From positions 1 to 43,597 of the forward strand of contig JANXOM010000282.1 in the NCBI GenBank assembly GCA_025353585.1: a stretch of 43,597 nt of DNA, written 5' to 3'. The DNA comes from Deltaproteobacteria bacterium. Lineage in GTDB: Bacteria; Myxococcota_A; Polyangia; Haliangiales; Haliangiaceae. Shown here piece after piece: positions 41,786 through 43,597 of this stretch. The notes beneath the pieces were generated by a model. It saw only the letters and a program-made list of their open reading frames with translations. It was not told the DNA's origin and did not search any database. The number at the start of each line of letters is the position of its first letter. Within the stretch, counting starts at the first letter, position 1. A program made the translations under genes and the position numbers.

Positions 41786-43300
41786 GTGAACCCCGGGCAG
41801 GACCCTTTCGTCGGCAAGGTGATCGACGGGCGCTACGAGATCCAGGCTCGCATTGGCGAGGGCGGGATGGGCGTCGTCTATCGCTGCAAGCAGATCTCGA
41901 TCGACCGCACGATCGCGATCAAGATGCTGAACGCGCAGATGGCGAGCGACCCCCAGTGGGTCCAGCGCTTCTATAACGAGGCCAAGGCGTGCTCGCGGCT
42001 GCAGCACCCGAACACGATCCGCATGTTCGACTTCGGGCAGAGCTCCGAAGGCCGGCTGTTCATGACGATGGAGTTCCTGGACGGCATCTCGCTGCGCCAG
42101 GCGCTCCAGCCGGGGCCGCTTGCCCCGCAGCGCGTCGTGAAGATCTTGATCCAGTGCTGTGCGTCGCTCGCCGAGGCGCACTCGATCGGCATCATCCACC
42201 GCGACATCAAGCCGGATAACGTCTTCCTCTTGAACATGGCCGGCTCGCCGGACTTCGTGAAGCTCCTCGACTTCTCCGTCGCGAAGCTCCTCGAGGGCGA
42301 CCGCATGAAGACGCAGGCCGGCGTCGTGTTCGGCACACCGCAGTACATGTCGCCGGAGCAAGGTCGGGGCCTCCCGCTCGACGCGCGGAGCGATCTTTAT
42401 GCGCTCGGCATCCTCGCCCACGAGATGTTATCGGGCACCGTTCCGTATAACGACGAGAACCCGATGACGGTGATCCAGATGCACCTGCACGCGCAGGTCC
42501 CGCCGATGCCGGCCTCCGTGCCGTACTCGGTCCAGCAGATCGTCCGCCGGGCGATGGAGAAGGACGCGGCGCGGCGGTACCAGTCGTCGGGCGAGATGAT
42601 GCAGCACTGCCAGCAAGTGTTCGCCGAGCTGAACGCGGGCGCCGGCGGTGGCGTCGCGATCGGCGCGGGCGGGATGCCGCGGACCGTGGTCGCCCCGGGC
42701 GGCGTGGCGCCCGGGATGGCGCCGCCCATGCAGCAGATGCAGCCGCCCGCGCACATGCAGCAGCCCCCCATGCAGCAGATGCAGCAACCCCAGCAAAACG
42801 GGCTCGCGCCGCAGGGCGTCTACATGCAGGCCTCGCCCGCGCAGAAGACGATGATGGTCCCGGCCGGTGGCATGCAGCCGGTGATGCCGCAGCAGGCGCA
42901 GTCAGGGCTCGCGCAAGGCGGCTTCCAGCCCGCGTCGCCCATGAGCAAGACGATCGTCGCCGGCATGATGCCGCCGATGGTGCAGCCGCAGCAGGGCCAG
43001 CAGCCCGCGCCGTACAACCAGATGGCGATGCAGCAGATGCCGCAGGGGGCGCCGAACGGCTACCCGGGGCAGCCGCCGCCACAGCCAATGTATCCGCAGC
43101 AGGGCCCCGGTCCGAACAAGACCGTGGCGCTGCAGAACAGCGAGGGCATCGTGTCCGTCGCGAACCGCGGCGGCGTGGTGCCGAGCGTGGAGAGCGGCAA
43201 GAAGATCGCCGGCGCCTCGACGGCGTTCTGGATCGTGTCGATGATCGTCGGGATCCTCGTCGGCGTGCTCGGCTACGTCATCATGCTGCAGGTGTCATGA
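41786..43300 (+). CDS. Ser/Thr protein kinase with Met/Gln/Pro-rich region and C-terminal membrane anchor
   Basis: 504 residues from a GTG start. The kinase domain (about 15-280) has GEGGMGVVY (24-32), Lys46, HRDIKPDN (138-145) and GTPQYMSPEQ. DFG is changed to DFS (162-164). Residues 290-455 are low complexity (MQQMQPPAHMQQPPMQQMQQ-type) and contain recurring Thr motifs: PRTVVAPGG, QKTMMVPAGG, SKTIVAGMM, NKTVALQN. These are likely phosphorylation or FHA-binding sites (inference). A membrane helix at about 480-501 ends the protein, so nearly all of it is cytoplasmic. It overlaps the next gene (ATGA), and the lipoproteins upstream may report to it. Confidence 0.9.
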   Translation: MNPGQDPFVGKVIDGRYEIQARIGEGGMGVVYRCKQISIDRTIAIKMLNAQMASDPQWVQRFYNEAKACSRLQHPNTIRMFDFGQSSEGRLFMTMEFLDGISLRQALQPGPLAPQRVVKILIQCCASLAEAHSIGIIHRDIKPDNVFLLNMAGSPDFVKLLDFSVAKLLEGDRMKTQAGVVFGTPQYMSPEQGRGLPLDARSDLYALGILAHEMLSGTVPYNDENPMTVIQMHLHAQVPPMPASVPYSVQQIVRRAMEKDAARRYQSSGEMMQHCQQVFAELNAGAGGGVAIGAGGMPRTVVAPGGVAPGMAPPMQQMQPPAHMQQPPMQQMQQPQQNGLAPQGVYMQASPAQKTMMVPAGGMQPVMPQQAQSGLAQGGFQPASPMSKTIVAGMMPPMVQPQQGQQPAPYNQMAMQQMPQGAPNGYPGQPPPQPMYPQQGPGPNKTVALQNSEGIVSVANRGGVVPSVESGKKIAGASTAFWIVSMIVGILVGVLGYVIMLQVS

Positions 43301-43597
43301 GCGACGACCCGGCCCCGCCCAAGCCCGAGCTGACGGGCAAAGAGATCGCCGCGAAGTTCGCCGAGCTCGGCAAGAAGACCGGCGGCGGCGCCGTGTCCGG
43401 CGAGCAGATCGACGACGTCACGCGCGCAGAGCTCGAGCGCTGGTTCGGCCTGCCGTCGTTCGCGCAGGTCGCCGAGGGTGACATCCCCCAGGGCGCCGTC
43501 CACGCGCCCGAGGATCCAGAGATCGCCGCCGTGCGCGAGCGCCGCGAGAAGGCGCTCGCCGCCGTCGAGCCGCGCCTCCTCGACGCGATCGCGGCCC
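43297..43597 (+). CDS. 5' end of a soluble protein of unknown function (partial)
   Basis: The ATG at 43297 overlaps the kinase stop (ATGA), and the frame is open to the window edge (100 residues). The sequence is soluble and charged (LTGKEIAAKFAELGKKTGGGAV split by a turn, ELERWFGLPSFAQVAEGD, VRERREKALAAVEPRLLDAI). The coupling suggests a partner or substrate of the kinase. No family recognised. Confidence 0.75.
   Translation, partial: MSDDPAPPKPELTGKEIAAKFAELGKKTGGGAVSGEQIDDVTRAELERWFGLPSFAQVAEGDIPQGAVHAPEDPEIAAVRERREKALAAVEPRLLDAIAA

Overview
The window looks like chromosomal DNA from a delta-type bacterium of the Myxococcota (Haliangiales/Kofleriaceae-like or a relative). This is inferred from very high GC with strong third-position bias, four Ser/Thr protein-kinase genes in 43 kb, many short lipoproteins, a WD40 kinase, an enhancer-binding protein with an N-terminal FHA domain, and a complete isc cluster. 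I saw no tRNA, rRNA, CRISPR array, integrase or recognisable IS transposase.

Layout. 1-5161: end of an unknown gene, a small membrane protein, a peptide-binding lipoprotein with a coupled 93-aa protein, DacB, and a rubrerythrin/DUF3501 pair. 5154-10077: a lipoprotein, an SDR oxidoreductase, a LON-domain protein and a very long kinase/WD40 protein whose kinase domain lacks its N-lobe. 10034-16212: a SWIM-domain ATP-dependent DNA ligase, Mrp, RibA, Def, FolB, an SspB-like ClpX adaptor candidate and lipoproteins. 16325-21699: a minus-strand isc operon, regulator-iscS-iscU-iscA-hscB-hscA-fdx, in which the usual IscR is replaced by a MerR-family protein with a Cys/His cluster. 21812-24142: a FHA-GAF-sigma54 activator divergent from a frameshifted membrane-protein gene. 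24285-30469: kinase, BON-domain protein, RNase Y-like protein, kinase. 30481-33529: rhodanese-MoeB, divergent from a second A-type Fe-S carrier plus a GlcD-type flavoprotein. 33498-38127: topoisomerase IB, a lipoprotein, and an nth-nudix-kamA operon. 38082-39383: queG framed by four copies of a REP-like repeat. 39384-43597: cytochrome c, two related lipoproteins, a kinase and a truncated gene.

The most interesting signals are these. (i) The MerR-type protein heads the isc operon, and an 18-bp motif occurs just downstream of the predicted isc -10, again just upstream of its -35, and a third time 10 kb away in front of the second A-type carrier. Together these suggest a small Fe-S regulon run by a MerR protein instead of IscR. 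(ii) queG is bounded by 31-bp perfect inverted repeats that supply its start region and its stop codon, and a further copy forms the C-terminus of KamA. (iii) A kinase/WD40 protein lacks the whole ATP-binding lobe. (iv) An SspB-like protein ends in a tail resembling the ClpX-binding tail of SspB. All functional statements rest on motif reading by eye; no database search was run.
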